Shown: positions 35,765 through 48,125, numbered from the stretch's first letter. The stretch is DNA of 64,000 nt from Saccopteryx bilineata (GCF_036850765.1 NC_089493.1:185599140-185663139); one strand, 5' to 3'. Program-made: numbers and translations. The notes: generated from the sequence alone by a model not told the origin.

Positions 35765-36530
35765 ACACCAAGTGTAAAGCCAGTATCCATGGCCACCATC
35801 ACAGCAGCCCAACCCATGCAGGTTTGCATTGGATTCGGACAGTCGGTAAAGAAACAACAGAGCCCAAAACTGGTGGGCCATCATCTTTAATCCTAGCTTG
35901 CACCCGGCGGGCAAGTAAAAACACACACTGGGCTCCAAAACCCACTCATTCAGTGCTCACAAAGCTACTGACTTATCCGAGTTTCCTATTGTAGAATCAA
36001 AGGTTTCTAGCTCACCAGCCTTATTCACCTCTGTTCCCCATCTCCTTCCTTCTCTCTGAACAAACTCTGCACAAACTGGCTTCTTCTTCAACACTCCGCC
36101 ATCTTGGCTACTTCTCCTGGCCACCTCCACGTGGCCTCTCTCTGCTCTCTTCTCTGCTCTCTCCTCTAATGCTAATCTCAGGAACTGAGAGAGCAAGCTC
36201 CTGGTCTGCCTCCATTTTATAGTGTAGAAATCAAAACCTTTAATCCAATATATAAATAAGGTAGTCTCTGATACAAAGTCACTTATCTGAAGCATAATGG
36301 GAGTGCACCACCCCATATCAAAAAAAGGTGGGAAAGGCTTAGTCCTAAAACCAAGCCCCAGGCTACAAGGATCCTGCCTGCCCACAGCCCGCCCCCAACA
36401 CACATTAATATAATTACGCCCATTCCAAGCATAAGGGCAACTAATATTATCACCTGGGAGATGGGCTTCCGTGTGGGCAGCGCCATCTTTAACAAAGTGA
36501 GCATAATGCATTTTATCTGCCCAACACCAA
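35765..36530 (-). mobile_element. endogenous-retrovirus-type LTR, copy 1
   Basis: LTR-like stretch in reverse. Read on the minus strand it starts near tggtgttggg, has a TATAAAA box (36215-36221) and ends in a region shared with copy 2. Shared landmarks include 'ggtaaagaaac', 'tggtgggccat', 'tgctcacaaagc' and 'agaatcaaagg'. No gag, pol or env sequence is attached. Ends are approximate; a minus-strand frame of 194 codons covers most of it but has no recognised domain. Confidence 0.6.
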
Positions 36531-36724
36531 GAAATAACCATGAAGACTTATCAAAAGTAGAGATCTTCAGTTTCTTTGTAAAGAAATTTGTCCTGAAGTT
36601 GTGCTACTTATTGAATAATTTAGGGTTTCAAATGAACTCTCAAGAGAGATCATTCTCTGTATTTGAATCACACTGGTGGGACACTGGATATTATAATTTT
36701 TAGGTTGTGTTTTTAGCCTGAAGG

Positions 36725-37650
36725 TAGCCTATAAGGCCAGTGGCCACATGCAGGTTCTCACTGAATTCAGGCAGATGGTAAAGAAACAGTGGAGCCAAAA
36801 AATGGTGGGCCATTTTTTTTATTAAAGTCTTGCACCAGCTGACAAGCAAACAGGCAGCGAAAACCTCTTCCCTCTCATTCAGAGCTCACAAAGCCCTGAC
36901 ACATTTTCCGGTTCCACAACCAGGAGAATCTTCTCTGGTTCCTCCTAGAATCAAAGGCCCCACCAGTATCAGCAGAGCTCACAAAGCCACTCAGCTCTGG
37001 TTCCCCATCTGCTCACCTTCTCTCTCTCTGCAAACACGGCTTCTTTCTCCTTCCGCTCTCTCTTTTTAGAACTTTCTGGTGCAAAAACCTCTCCTCCAGC
37101 AAACATTAGCAAAACCATGACCCCTCCCAAGCAGGAATACAATCCAAAACAGGGGTAGTCAACCTTTTTATACCTACCGCCCACTTTTGTATCTCCGTTA
37201 GAAGTAAAATTTTCTAACCGCCCACCGGTTCCACAGTAATGGTGAGTTATAAAGTAGGGAAGTAACTTTACATTATAAAATTTATAAAGCAGAGTTACAG
37301 CAAGTTAAAGCATATAATAATTACTTACCAAGTACTTTATGTTGGATTTTTGCTAGGTTTGGCAGAATAAATCTTTATGAAACAACTTACTATAGTTAAA
37401 TCTATCTTTTTATTTATACTTTGGTTGCTCCACTACCGCCCACCATGAAAGCTGAAATGTTCACGAGTGGGTGGTAGGGACCAGGTTAACTACCACTGAT
37501 CCAAAATTTGCAATCAGCTGCCCTGCTCTGAGGGCAAGTACTCACATGCCTGCCCAGTGTCATTTTTTTAACAATAAAAGTGAACAAAATAAAAAACTTA
37601 CACATTTTACAAACTCATTTACCTAACACAGCCCATGATAACAGCCTCTG
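36725..37650 (-). mobile_element. endogenous-retrovirus-type LTR, copy 2, with nested hAT
   Basis: Related to copy 1 and in the same orientation. A minus-strand AATAAA lies at 36818-36823. Interrupted by the hAT element at 37150-37498. The two LTRs are diverged from each other, and the ~190 bp between them are not retroviral coding sequence. Confidence 0.6.
37150..37498 (+). mobile_element. 349-bp nonautonomous hAT transposon
   Basis: Termini caggggtagtcaacc and ggttaactaccactg; perfect 8-bp duplication atccaaaa at 37142-37149 and 37499-37506, within LTR copy 2. A reverse-oriented sibling lies at 62604-62955. Confidence 0.96.
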
Positions 37651-40438
37651 CAGACACCCACGACCTTTCCTAGTTAAGTAAGAAACTACCAGCTGACATT
37701 TCTGAATTCCTGGGATTGGGACCTTGCTTCAGTGTTGTGACTTATTTTAATGTCCTGAGATACACATATTTGAGTAAAAATTTCCAAACAACTCACTAGT
37801 TGGAGATTGGTCAAGGACGCTTGTTTGGGAAGCTCTTCTTTTAGTGTTTCAGCTGCATTAAACAAATTGGCATTTGCAGTGCCCGTAGGCAAGGAAAATA
37901 TTTATTGGTTGCAGAACATCTTTGCATCTGCGCGTAAAACCTGTGTAGTGTCTGAAGCTGGTGTTTTCCCCTACAGGATTTCTCTACGGTGTTAATGAGG
38001 AAGTAGTTAAGTTGAATGAGTGAGGCTGAAGGAATGAGAGTACACATTTCCAAAGAGCTGCTGCACTTTTCGATTTGAGCTTCCACTGCCAGAAAACTTG
38101 GCAGGCGCGGGGGAAACAGCGACGGCAGGACTAGAAAGTTACATGAATACCGGAGGGAAAAAACTGATTTGCTCGCTAGGAGGCTCTATTAAGTGAACAT
38201 CTGTTAACTGTAAAAATCCCATGCTCCAAATGGGAAAATATAATGAAATTCAGAGCTTTTGAGCAAATTAAAATCATAAAATACCACTGGGCGGGAATCA
38301 CCGTGTGTTTCACTATTCTGAAATTTACATGGAAGCTCCGAGCAAGGCAAAACAAAGCGGAAACAGGGAAGATTATTTACTGCGGGTGTGGAACGGAGCT
38401 ATCCTTGGCTTTGGCAGCAAGCTGGCGTTTCGGGGACGCCACGCTCAGTGAAGAAGTTCCTGGGGAAAGCTCCCTAACCACGAACTGTTGACACAATAAA
38501 AGATTGTGGCTCTGTGCTAAGAGGGCTCTTGTCAGATGGAGGAGCGTCTGGCATTTGGCTCTGTCCTTTGCAGAGGTGGGGACGGTTACGGATTTGTGCT
38601 GTCCAGATGCTGCTGAAATCCTAACAGAGGGAAAAGAAGGAGCAGAGAATTGGTGGTGTTTTTCCATATGGTGTGTGCCCAAGAAAAATGCTTGAGCAGC
38701 GTGGCCTGTGGAGGGAACTGTGTTTAAAATGCTTGTCCCATTTGGAGCGCTGAATACAAAAGACTATGCTGGGGTAACCTTTAGCCTGGGATTTCTGCGC
38801 ATGCTCACAGTTATGGAAATTCCATTAGCGGTTTCCTTGGTTGTTTTGAATTGTAAGCATCCTGGACTAGGCAACGAGGGAAAAACACAAGTTAACTAGC
38901 AAGAACAGACCTATGTGGAAGATAGGGTGAGGTCAGTTTAATATCAATGCTACACAAATCCCTGTGGCCACTTGGGTGTTTGTTAGATTAATGGCTTTGA
39001 ACGTGTTAGCAGAGGCATTGGAGTTATTTAATCTTGTGATTATCTTCCCTGATTTCCTATGGGAGCAAAAGAGGGGTGGGGAGTTAACAAGGGGACTGTG
39101 AAGCATAACAGAAGGGTCAAAGGTACAGAGCACAGGAGAAAAATTTTGATTATTGTCAGGTGCATATAAATGAAATGGGCTTCTGGGACGATGTGCTCCG
39201 TCCCACGTTCTGCTGTGCTCTAATTGGGGACCTAGCTTCCCTAATTGTCTGGTGAGGTCTAGTTACTGTAGTTTAAGAGGGAAACTGTATATCAGGGGGC
39301 AGAGGGTAAAGCTTTTAAATAAGGCTTCTTTCCCAAATGCCTAAGCAAGAAATTGGAACAGAAACAGACTGTAGAGCTAAAAAGTCTTAAAGTGCCTCTT
39401 AAATCTTTACTACAATTACCATAATATAGAATAATAGAGCCGATACTATTTTTAAAAGCTTTTGAAGGTTGCAAGTAGCAGCCATAAATTGTAGGTTTCG
39501 GAAAATTTGTAACTAGTTTTTCAGAGGCTTTTTATTTTAATGAAAGAGAAAAGGCTTTAATAAAACCGGAGAGAACAAATGGGAGGCGTTGTGAGCAATG
39601 GGAATGTTGCTTTAGCGCTGGAAGTGTGATGGAATCTAAATGATTGGCAAGTGTGTGTTTATTTAAAAAAAAAAAGAAAATAGAAGATTCTTCTTCTTGG
39701 CCACATTTGGGGACTTTCAGGTAAGTTTGATTTATTGTCAACAACACGGAGGTAGCCAAGCATGGGAGCAAAGACAAATCTGACAATGGCTGAGATGTAA
39801 ATAGTTTGGAGAACAAGAGGCGGATACCGAGGCTGTCTTTGTGAAGGAAAGGGCAAAAAGCCATTGAGTACCTTGCTGTAAAGAGAAACTTAGCACCAAT
39901 GGCCTAATTGACCTGGAGACAGTTGTTCTTCATGTTTGATGAGATTGGTTATAGGTGGGAGTTCGAGGGAAAGACGTTTAGTAGTAACGGGTGCTTACAG
40001 ATTCCTTCCTCTACCCATTTTTACAAATAGAGGAAAAATATCTGCCAGCAGCCACCACAATTCGTTGCTAGCCAAGAACAAACACTGTTCCCATTTGAGA
40101 TCAGTGATTAAGGTTTGAATGTTCATAATACAGCAACAACGATTTAATAAAAATAATTTGATAGTCAAGAGGAACAGAGTTATTAATGGCAGTTGGTAGA
40201 TAAAACCCCAGATGATTTAAACTACAGAACACTTATCAGTTCTACGTGCTTCGATGCAGAGAGGGCAGAGGGCAGAGGCAGGACAATGTATCATGTGAGT
40301 AACTTTCTTTATGTTCTCTTTTCTTTCTTTCTTCTTTCCCCCCAAATAGTGAACAAAATCTGTTTGAAAGGCAGAGACTGTTACAGTATGAGAGGAGACT
40401 GACACCAGACAATTAGGATGTAATGGGACAAGAGCAAT
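37651..40438. other. unique region, possible conserved noncoding cluster
   Basis: About 2.8 kb without recognised repeats, unusual for this window. 38220-38340 and 38960-39070 have the composition of conserved enhancers. Several overlapping frames (up to 110 codons) on both strands lack motifs, so no gene is called. Confidence 0.35.
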
Positions 40439-40515
40439 GCTGATGGTGGTGGTGGTGATAGTGGTGGTGATGATGGTGATCATGGTAACGGTGGTGGCAG
40501 TGATGGTGGTGGGGG
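40439..40515. repeat. (GGT/GAT)n trinucleotide repeat
   Basis: Degenerate triplet repeat. The reversed frame gives a threonine/isoleucine-rich peptide that is not a real product. Confidence 0.9.
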
Positions 40516-41372
40516 TAGGGACCACCCACCTAGAGCATTAGAGAGAGGGTGGCAGAGTTGTTAATTTACCTCAAAAAAGTTAAGGAGAGCATTGTTGGAT
40601 GAGTTGAATATGGAATGAAAGGGATTTGAGGGCAGGGGATTAGTGAGGAAGAAGGAAAGCTGGAGGGCTAAGACACTCATTGCATGGTTAACATGGAGAA
40701 GTGAGTAGAGGTCAGACCATAAAGGTGGTAGACCTGATGCTTAGGCCAGCTGTTGACCCATTAATATATTTTTATTTACTTATAATTTATGTTCATATAG
40801 TGTACTAATACATGATATACATATAAAGATATATAAAACATATTTAAAATATATACAAAAGGTTAAATATACAAACTATAAAGGTATATAAAAATTTTTA
40901 TTTATAGTACAAAATTTCTATTTCCTATAAAAATTATTAATATTATCAAAGATAGAAAGTGATGAAATTATGCACCACAATTTTATAAAAGTCTTGATTT
41001 AGTAGTTGACTTAATATATTGACTATCTTGGACTATATTCAGTTATTTTGATACTTGTTATAGATGTAACTAAAAATACTGCCTTAAAACATACATTTCA
41101 GAGAATATATTGTTTATTGCACTGTCATGATATTCATTTTTTAATCTGCTTTGCCAATTGTGTGGAAGTGTTTTCATTAACTGAAATTTGATGTATAAAT
41201 TTCTTAACAATCAGTTTTCTTGCAGATTGATTAATCTTGTAAATTAATTATTAAGCATTTTTATATTATAATATATGACTTTAAACCATCTGAAATTCAT
41301 TTAGAAGATCATATACAAATAGAAAATGCCGTTTCCAAATTTAAATGTGTTGATATAAATATATTTGTATAC
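40516..41372. other. very AT-rich noncoding sequence
   Basis: Long TA-rich stretches (40760-41370). Possibly an eroded reverse L1 ('aaaccatctgaaattcattt'), not provable by eye. Confidence 0.35.
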
Positions 41373-41386
41373 ATATATGATATTCT

Positions 41387-41714
41387 GTTTGTTTGTTTTT
41401 TTTGTGGCAGAGATAAAGTCAGAGAAAGGGACAGATAGGGACAGACAGACAGGAACGGAGAGAGATGAGAAACATTAATTCTTTGTTGCGGCTCTTTAGT
41501 TGTTCATTGATTGCTTTCTCTTATGTGCCTTGACTGGGGGGCGACAGCAGACCAAGTGACCCCTTGCTCAAGCCAGCGACCTTGGCCTCAAGCTGGTGAG
41601 CCTTGCTCAAACCAGATGAGCCTGCGCTCAAGCTGGCGACCTCGGGGTCTTGAAGTTGCGTCCTCCACATTCCAGTCTGATGCTCTATCCACTGCGCCAC
41701 CGCCTGGTCAGGCA
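41387..41714 (-). mobile_element. tRNA-derived SINE, family C (long)
   Basis: Minus strand: cctgaccaggcggtggcgcagtgg head, B-box-like segment, 'cttgagcgcaggctcatctgg' motifs, 'gagaaagcaatcaatgaaca' and a CT-rich tail. Duplication atatatgatattct (41373-41386) / atatatgacattct (41717-41730), one mismatch. Confidence 0.93.
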
Positions 41715-41859
41715 CTATATATGACATTCTTAAGTCATTTTGGTAAAAAAATTTCTAAAAAATGAGAAAATTCTTAAATGTTGATATTCTCAGTGTTCTC
41801 TCCATAGCTATTTTCTATTCCCAAAGCAGTTACATTTTTAGTTATTAAAATATTTAAAC

Positions 41860-41997
41860 TTGTCTGACCTGTGGTGGTACAATGGATAAAAGCATTGATC
41901 TGGAATGCTGAGGTTGCCAGTTCAAAACCTTGGGCTTCCTGCTCCTCTCCTTTCCCTTTTCTCTCTTTGTCTCTCTCTAAAATGAATAAATAAAATC

Positions 41998-42000
<3 letters not shown>
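41860..42000 (+). mobile_element. tRNA-derived SINE, family B, internally deleted
   Basis: Head 'ctgacctgtggtggtacaatgg' and tail 'ctctctaaaatgaataaata' flank a missing segment (the usual 'gtcaaggcacatatgggagttgatg' part is absent). Confidence 0.85.

Positions 42001-42001
<1 letters not shown>

Positions 42002-42079
<78 letters not shown>
42002..42079. repeat. (CT)n(TA)n compound microsatellite
   Basis: About 18 CT units followed by about 20 TA units, sandwiched between two SINEs. Confidence 0.97.
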
Positions 42080-42082
<3 letters not shown>

Positions 42083-42087
42083 AAAAT

Positions 42088-42506
42088 AGCCTGATCAAGT
42101 GGTAGCACAGTGGATAGAGCATTGAACTGGGATGCGGAGGACCCAGACTTGAAACCCTGTGGTCACCTGCTTGAGCGCAGGCTAATGTGGCTTGAGCATG
42201 GGCTCAACAGCTTGAGTGCAGGGTCACTGGCTTAAGCCTGGGGTCATAGACATGACTTTATGGTCACTGGCTTAAGCCCAAGGGTTGCTGGCTTGAAGCC
42301 TAAGGTCGCTGGCTTGAGCCCAAGGTTGCTGGCTTGAGCAAGGGGTCACTGGCTTGGCTATAGCCCCCAGTCAAGGCACATATGAGAAAGCAATCAATGA
42401 ACAAATAAGGAGCTGCAACGAAGAATCAATGCTTCTCATCTCTCTCCCTTCCTGTCTGTCTGTTCCTATCTGTCCCTCTCTCTGTCTGTATCACAAAAAA
42501 AAATCT
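42088..42506 (+). mobile_element. tRNA-derived SINE, family C, long form with internal tandem units
   Basis: Head 'cctgatcaagtggtagcac'. The middle (42210-42355) has about five ~20-bp units of the type ggtcgctggcttgagccc. The end is 'gagaaagcaatcaatgaaca', then CT-rich sequence and an A run. Confidence 0.9.
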
Positions 42507-42999
42507 ATATACCTATATATATTTACACTTATCTTGAAGGGACAGGTAAGACCCATATGATATTTTAAATCTATTGTTATCATAGAAAAGGTCTACAGAT
42601 TTTGAAATTATGACCCTGAAAGAGAAATGTGTAATTCATCCTTTTGTTGACAACATTACAACTCCTTTAAGTCCTCCCCCTGGAGAAAACCAGCAGACAT
42701 CTCAGTGGTACATAAGGCGTTCCTGATGAGTCCTTATCTTGTTATAAAGTATTACAAGAATTCTAAGAAAAAATGATTTCTAATGAAAATCTTCTGATTG
42801 ATAACATCTCAGAGCAGCTGACCGAGTATTGCATGTGAGGGCAATGCTGAGAATTGACCCCTTTGTCAAGATTCCTTTCAAGATTCATGTCTGTCCAACA
42901 CATGGGTCAAGTAAAGAACACATGCCGATTAGTGTAGTACACATATTAAGTTAGAGCTAGATATTTTCATGTGTTTTTACTAGCCTTGATCAGTTAATT
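42507..42999. other. unique noncoding sequence
   Basis: Nothing recognised. Confidence 0.4.
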
Positions 43000-43290
43000 A
43001 TTTTTTAAACCTCAGTTGGTAGTCCTCTGTGTGAGAATAAATAAAGCCCACACTCTCCTGTACAAAGTTCTAAGTCTTCTAAGATCTCGCTTCTATTTTT
43101 GACTTACCTGTAATTTTCTATCCTGTACGTATCCTGTTATGCATTCTACGCAGACTGCCATTATCCCTTTGTTGCCCAATTTCACCTCATCTGGGTCTCA
43201 GAATTCCACCCATCCTTCAAGTCATAGGACCTGAGTTACTGCAGGTGCCCAGCAAATGCTGGTTGAATGAAAGGCCTATTCATTTCTTCC
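43000..43290 (-). mobile_element. L2-type LINE remnant
   Basis: Order of 'acaaagttctaagtcttcta', 'aattttctatcctgtacg', 'cattatccctttg' and 'gcaaatgctggttgaatga' suggests the L2 3' region; orientation uncertain. Confidence 0.45.
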
Positions 43291-43703
43291 CATGTACTCT
43301 TCTTTGTTTTCTTAAAAAACACATTTTTTTTACAATATTCTATTAGTTTCAGGTGTCTCTGTCCTTTTCTTAATTTGTAATTACATATCCCTTTATATGT
43401 TGACCTGTTTGTCGCTATGACAAGACCAAGGTTCGCAAAGGCATTTAGGGACTGTGACAGTTCTACTTACCTTCAAGTAAATATCCGCACCCAGGTTAGT
43501 GACCAGCGCAAAGTAAATACTTTTACAGTTTATTAGATGAATAAAGGTCATATCACTCTGAAGACTTTACTGAGTTCTCATCCCATGTGGTCATAATTAA
43601 TATATATATTTCTGTTCTCAAAATCTGTACTTTGGACAGAGCAGGTCCTCAATAACTATTGAATTAGAGTGAGATTCAGTAAGTGGCTCAAGCTCTTTAT
43701 TGT

Positions 43704-44074
43704 TGTTTATGTTTGTTTGTTTTTTAAGTGAAGGGCATGGAGGCAGAGACAAACTTCTGCAGGCACCCCAAGCGGGATCCACCTGGCAAGCCCCTACTAG
43801 AAGATGCTCTGCCCATCTAGGGCTATGGCTCTATTGTTCAGCAATTGAGCTATTTTAGTGCCTGAGGCAAGGCCATGGAGCTATCCTCAGTGCCCGGGGC
43901 CAACTTTGCTCAAACCATTTGAGCCATGGCTTTGGGAGGAGAAGAGAGAGAAAGAGATGGAGAGGGGATGGAGAAGCAGATGATCGCTTCTCCTGTGTGC
44001 CCTGATTGGGAATCGAACCTGGGACTTCCACATGCTGGGTCAGTGCTCTACTGCTCAGCCAACCAGCCAGGGCT
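43704..44074 (-). mobile_element. older tRNA-derived SINE, family A relative
   Basis: Reversed A-family layout: 'gggatccacctggcaagcc', 'gagaagcagatgatcgcttc', 'gggaatcgaacctgggac', 'ccaaccagccagggc'. Diverged like the copy at 30941. Confidence 0.88.
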
Positions 44075-45057
44075 GTTGGTTAGTTTGTTTGTTTATACAC
44101 TCAGATTGGCCCAGCAGTAAAGGCACAAGTGCAAATTTGACTGCTAGAGTGTTGTATAGTTGAGGTGGAAAGTTTTTTGAAAGGGCACCTGATGCTGCAC
44201 ATCAAACCTTTAGTTGTTCATTCACCCAAGTCATGTCTGTATGTGTTATTTCACAGCAACATGCAAATTGCTTATGACTGCACCCAGTAGCATGGTCCTT
44301 CATCTGAGCTCATTTGCAGCATTTTAAAAACAAACTCCAGAGCCCAATATCACAACTGTTTTCTTCCTTTTTGATCTTACCTCATTAGGCGAACAGGGTC
44401 AGGGTTGCATCGTGTGCAGAAATCTGTCAATACTTTGTATTTCTTATTCATTAAAACCTTCAGATGCTGCTTTCCTAGCAGCTCCATTTACCAGGGAGGG
44501 CAAGGAGAAAAAACACTAAACAGGTGTTCTTGACTTGAAAAACAGCAATTTCAAGCAACTCACAAGGGGAGAAGCTGGAAAATTTCAGATTCTGAAGTTG
44601 TCACTTGGAGATAAATTTGGGTACACATTCATCTCTCATAAACAGACTTTCTTTAACATAAATTTCTGCAGTGCACGAGGCACCTGATTTCTCTGGGGGG
44701 CAGACATGCTTCACGGAGCAACCGTGCAGCAAAGAGATAGTGTGTTTCCCCAGCCTTCTTCCAAATGCACAAATATGAGCCGGAGGAGTAGTATGCTGAG
44801 CTGCTAATACAGAATTCTAGCTTCCCTTGGCAGGGAGAAAAATACTTATGGTAAATATTTGGCTTGATTGATGGAAAAGTGTCTGAATTTTGAGTAATCT
44901 AAATGCGAGCTTAAATGTTTCTATAATCTCATAAGAAGATTATTTGACAAATAAGCAATGAGGCACATTAAGTATCTTATACAAAAGAACTGCCTTGTAT
45001 AGTGTTCGTTTTTGAAGTAGTTATCAGAAGCAAGGGGAGAGTCAAAAGTGCTATTTT
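44075..45057. other. unique noncoding sequence, possibly conserved in part
   Basis: No repeats recognised; 44330-44700 has high-complexity sequence as in conserved noncoding DNA. Weak evidence. Confidence 0.35.
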
Positions 45058-45245
45058 CTATAGCCCTGGTTCTATAAATGTTGCCCCCAGGCCAGTAGAA
45101 TTAGCATTACATACTGGCCTATTAGAAATACATAGCCAAGGGCCATACCCCAGAACTACTGAATCAAAAATTCTAGGGGTGATGTCCAGCAATTAAGATG
45201 TGCTCCAAGTGATTCTAATGCATGCTAAAGTTGGAGAAGCATTGT
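45058..45245 (+). mobile_element. MER5A-like nonautonomous hAT
   Basis: 'ccccagaactactgaatcaa', 'aaaattctaggggtgatg' and 'gtgattctaatgcatgct' match MER5A order, as at 12821. Confidence 0.8.
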
Positions 45246-45282
45246 TGTACTGAATTTCAACCCGTTAATTCATCCAATAAAC

Positions 45283-45604
45283 CAGGGGTCTGGAACCTTT
45301 TTGGCTGAGAGAGCCATGAATGCCACATATTTTAAAATGTAATTCCGTGAGAGCCATACAACAACCCATGTATGTTACGCATTATCCAATAAAAACTTGG
45401 TGTTGTCCCAAAGGACAGCTGTGATTGGCTCCAGCCACCCGCAATCATGAACATGAGTGGTAGGAAATGAATGGATTGTAATACATGAGAATGTTTTATA
45501 TTTTTAACGTTATTATTTTTTTTTATTAAAGATTTGTCTGCAAGCCAGATGTAGCCATCAAAAGAGCCGCATCTGGCTTGCAAGCCATAGGTTCCTGACC
45601 CCTG
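45283..45604 (+). mobile_element. 322-bp nonautonomous hAT transposon
   Basis: Same family, length and orientation as 8400-8721. Termini caggggtctggaacct and aggttcctgacccctg; duplication caataaac (45275-45282) / ccataaac (45605-45612), one mismatch. Confidence 0.95.
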
Positions 45605-45650
45605 CCATAAACATTGACTATCTAATAAGTTCTAGAAACTCTGTTTAGGC

Positions 45651-46450
45651 CAGGCATGGCCAACAGTTTTTGCTCCCAGGCCAGATTAGAAAACTTTTTT
45701 CATGGGCCAGACGAAATATTAAAATTAAAAAATGGTAAATACAAAAACGATTCGTTTAAGTAAACAAAATTTTATTATGTAATTTGTTTATGAATGTGAG
45801 TGAAAAAAATTTAATATACAATATTATTTTAATAAAATATATTTTAATAAAATATAATTACATACTGTATAAATATCCAAACTGTATCACAATTAATCAA
45901 AACAATATTTAATTAATAGAATAAGCTTGAAGGGGTTATATCGCAAATAAAACAATTATTTGCTTTACAAACAGCCTGGACACATTTTCAGTGATCAACT
46001 GAAGCTATTGTCTATGCTACAATGCCACTTGATTCAACACACTTGACCACAAAAATAACGAATTGTTTGGCCTTCGGTGCACACTGGCAAACTCCGCCTA
46101 AAAGAATGTGGGTTTCACATCACCGCTAAACGTCAAACAGTTCATATTGAGTACAGACAAGTACAAAAGTTGTAAATCTTTATAATGGAATTTTTTTTTA
46201 AAAATAAAGAAGTATCACGAATCCATTCGACCAATTATTGGAAGTTAACCCTAGAATAGTCACACGTGGAATTCTTTTCCGTGTATCACTATCTTCTTAA
46301 ATATCTCGATTTCCAATAATCAAAGACGCTTCCACTTCTGAGTAGCTGAGATTTTAAAGTAGCGGAGAATATTAAAAATTTAATTGCGGGCCACATAAAA
46401 TCATCATGCGGGCCACATGCAGCCCGCGGTCTGTATGTTGGCCATGCCTG
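45651..46450 (+). mobile_element. 800-bp nonautonomous hAT transposon
   Basis: Inverted termini caggcatggccaaca and, at the right, gttggccatgcctg; perfect 8-bp duplication gtttaggc at 45643-45650 and 46451-46458. The interior is AT-rich and codes no complete transposase. It begins 46 bp after the previous hAT element. Confidence 0.95.
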
Positions 46451-46458
46451 GTTTAGGC

Positions 46459-47069
46459 ACTGATAATATGACAGTATAAACAAATGGTCAAACTCTTACT
46501 CTCTTGCCAAAGTCTACTGAACAATCTGGGAAAGTTAAAAGACAGGAGAAGTTCATTAGTTGAAGTTTGCCCTTTAGGGCCTGCAAGATGCCCTTTTTAG
46601 TGACTATGGTGTTTGCGGTAGGCTTGGCGAAAGCTAGTGTATGCTTTTGGGATCTGCCAGACTTACTTCATTTGAGATTGTTAGCTGCTACTGTTCTTTT
46701 CACAGCGGCTCTCCTGGGCCTGATTTGAAGATCTCTAGGTGCTCAGGATCCATGACTTGCAGTTGATCTTGCAGTCATTGGTGCCTTCGAATTATTGATG
46801 AATCATCTTTCTGTGTTTGGTACTCTAGTGTGGGCATCGGAAAGCAATGGACTGGCATGATCCCAACATCTGGGCTCTTATTCTATAATGGATTATTAGT
46901 GAGCCACACAGTATAAAGGACATACAACTGAGCAACAGTCCATTTTTCTGATTATAAAAAATGGGAAGAATAGTGGGTCCTGAGCATTTGGTATTAGGTG
47001 GGCTAGAATCAATGGAGACTCATTATCTTTCTTCTAGTAGTCGTTTATTCAAATACTGTTTTTTCCAGC
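46459..47069. other. unique noncoding sequence
   Basis: Nothing recognised. Confidence 0.4.
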
Positions 47070-47640
47070 TTTGAATTTTTTTTTTATGATAAAACATACA
47101 AGTGAGTCAAAAGGTAGGTACAGTGAACACCCACATAATGTTCCTTAAGATTTATCATCTACATTTCTTTCTCTTTCTTTATCTACACACACAAAAACAC
47201 ACACACACACACATGAACACATTGTTTTGCCATTCCACTTGAAAATTTAAATAGTATTTATACATGTTAAAAATACTTACCTATCTATAATTCAGCATGG
47301 GTCTCTTAAAAAGGACATTTGCCTAAATTATCACAATGTCATTATCACTCCTATGAAAATAACAATAAATCATTGAACATCTAAATCCTCCTCAAATATT
47401 TGCATTTTTCTCATGAATGTCCTTTTGTAGTGTTTCCCCTGCCCCATATAAGGGTCTCATTGAAATTCATGCAAATAATAATTTTGCTTTTATCCTTCTT
47501 TGGTCTCTTTTAATCTAGAATTATTCCTCTACTTCTTTTCTCCATGACATTGACTTTTTGAAAAGTTCAAGGTAGTTAGTATGTATAATATCCTGCATTC
47601 TTGATTTGCTTGATTGATTTCTCCTGGCATCCTTTAATGT
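47070..47640 (-). mobile_element. ancient L1 3' UTR fragment
   Basis: Reversed old L1 3' UTR: 'aatgttccttaagatttatc', 'acaatgtcattatcactcct', 'tctcttttaatctagaatta'. Contains a (CA)n run at 47185-47213. Confidence 0.65.
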
Positions 47641-48117
47641 ACTCCTCTGTCCCCTGAATTTACTAGGCATTGGAATTTAGATCTAGAGGTCAGTTGGATT
47701 ACGTGCAACAAATGTTCATCTACCTATAAAGTGCCAGGCACAGTGTGGTAAGCAAAATAGACAAAGCCTTAATTTCCTAAAGCTCAAATTATTTCGAGAA
47801 AAACACAATAAACAAATATAACATATAAGGTCTACTGGAAATTTCTGTCTGTTTCTATCACAACAAGTTTCGACATGTAAGCACATGTTTATTTGGCACA
47901 TGTGTGCCTCTCTATTTTTATCACTTAATGTATACATACTGACATAGCAAATTAACTAAAACAAAGTTGATTCACATTAGTCTTATGTGTGAAGCGATAG
48001 TGTACCCATTGCTACTGATAATGTTCATTTACACCACTGTAATTTTTACGAATTTCAACAAGGAAGAAATGCTACAGAAGCATGTAGAAATTTATTGAAA
48101 GTGTTTGGTGAGGAAGA

Positions 48118-48125
48118 TGACGTCA
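48118..48125 (+). promoter_or_regulatory. TGACGTCA (CRE-type) site at the L1 5' end
   Basis: A perfect palindromic cAMP-response-element core begins 7 bp from the first base of the L1. Factors of the CREB/ATF family bind this motif; its role here is inferred. Confidence 0.6.

Noticed and set aside
40217..40525. Threonine/isoleucine-rich 102-codon frame
   Set aside because: Translation of a trinucleotide repeat.
42210..42355. CRISPR-like regularly spaced repeats
   Set aside because: The ~20-bp units are contiguous and diverged, without unique spacers; they are internal to a SINE in eukaryotic DNA.
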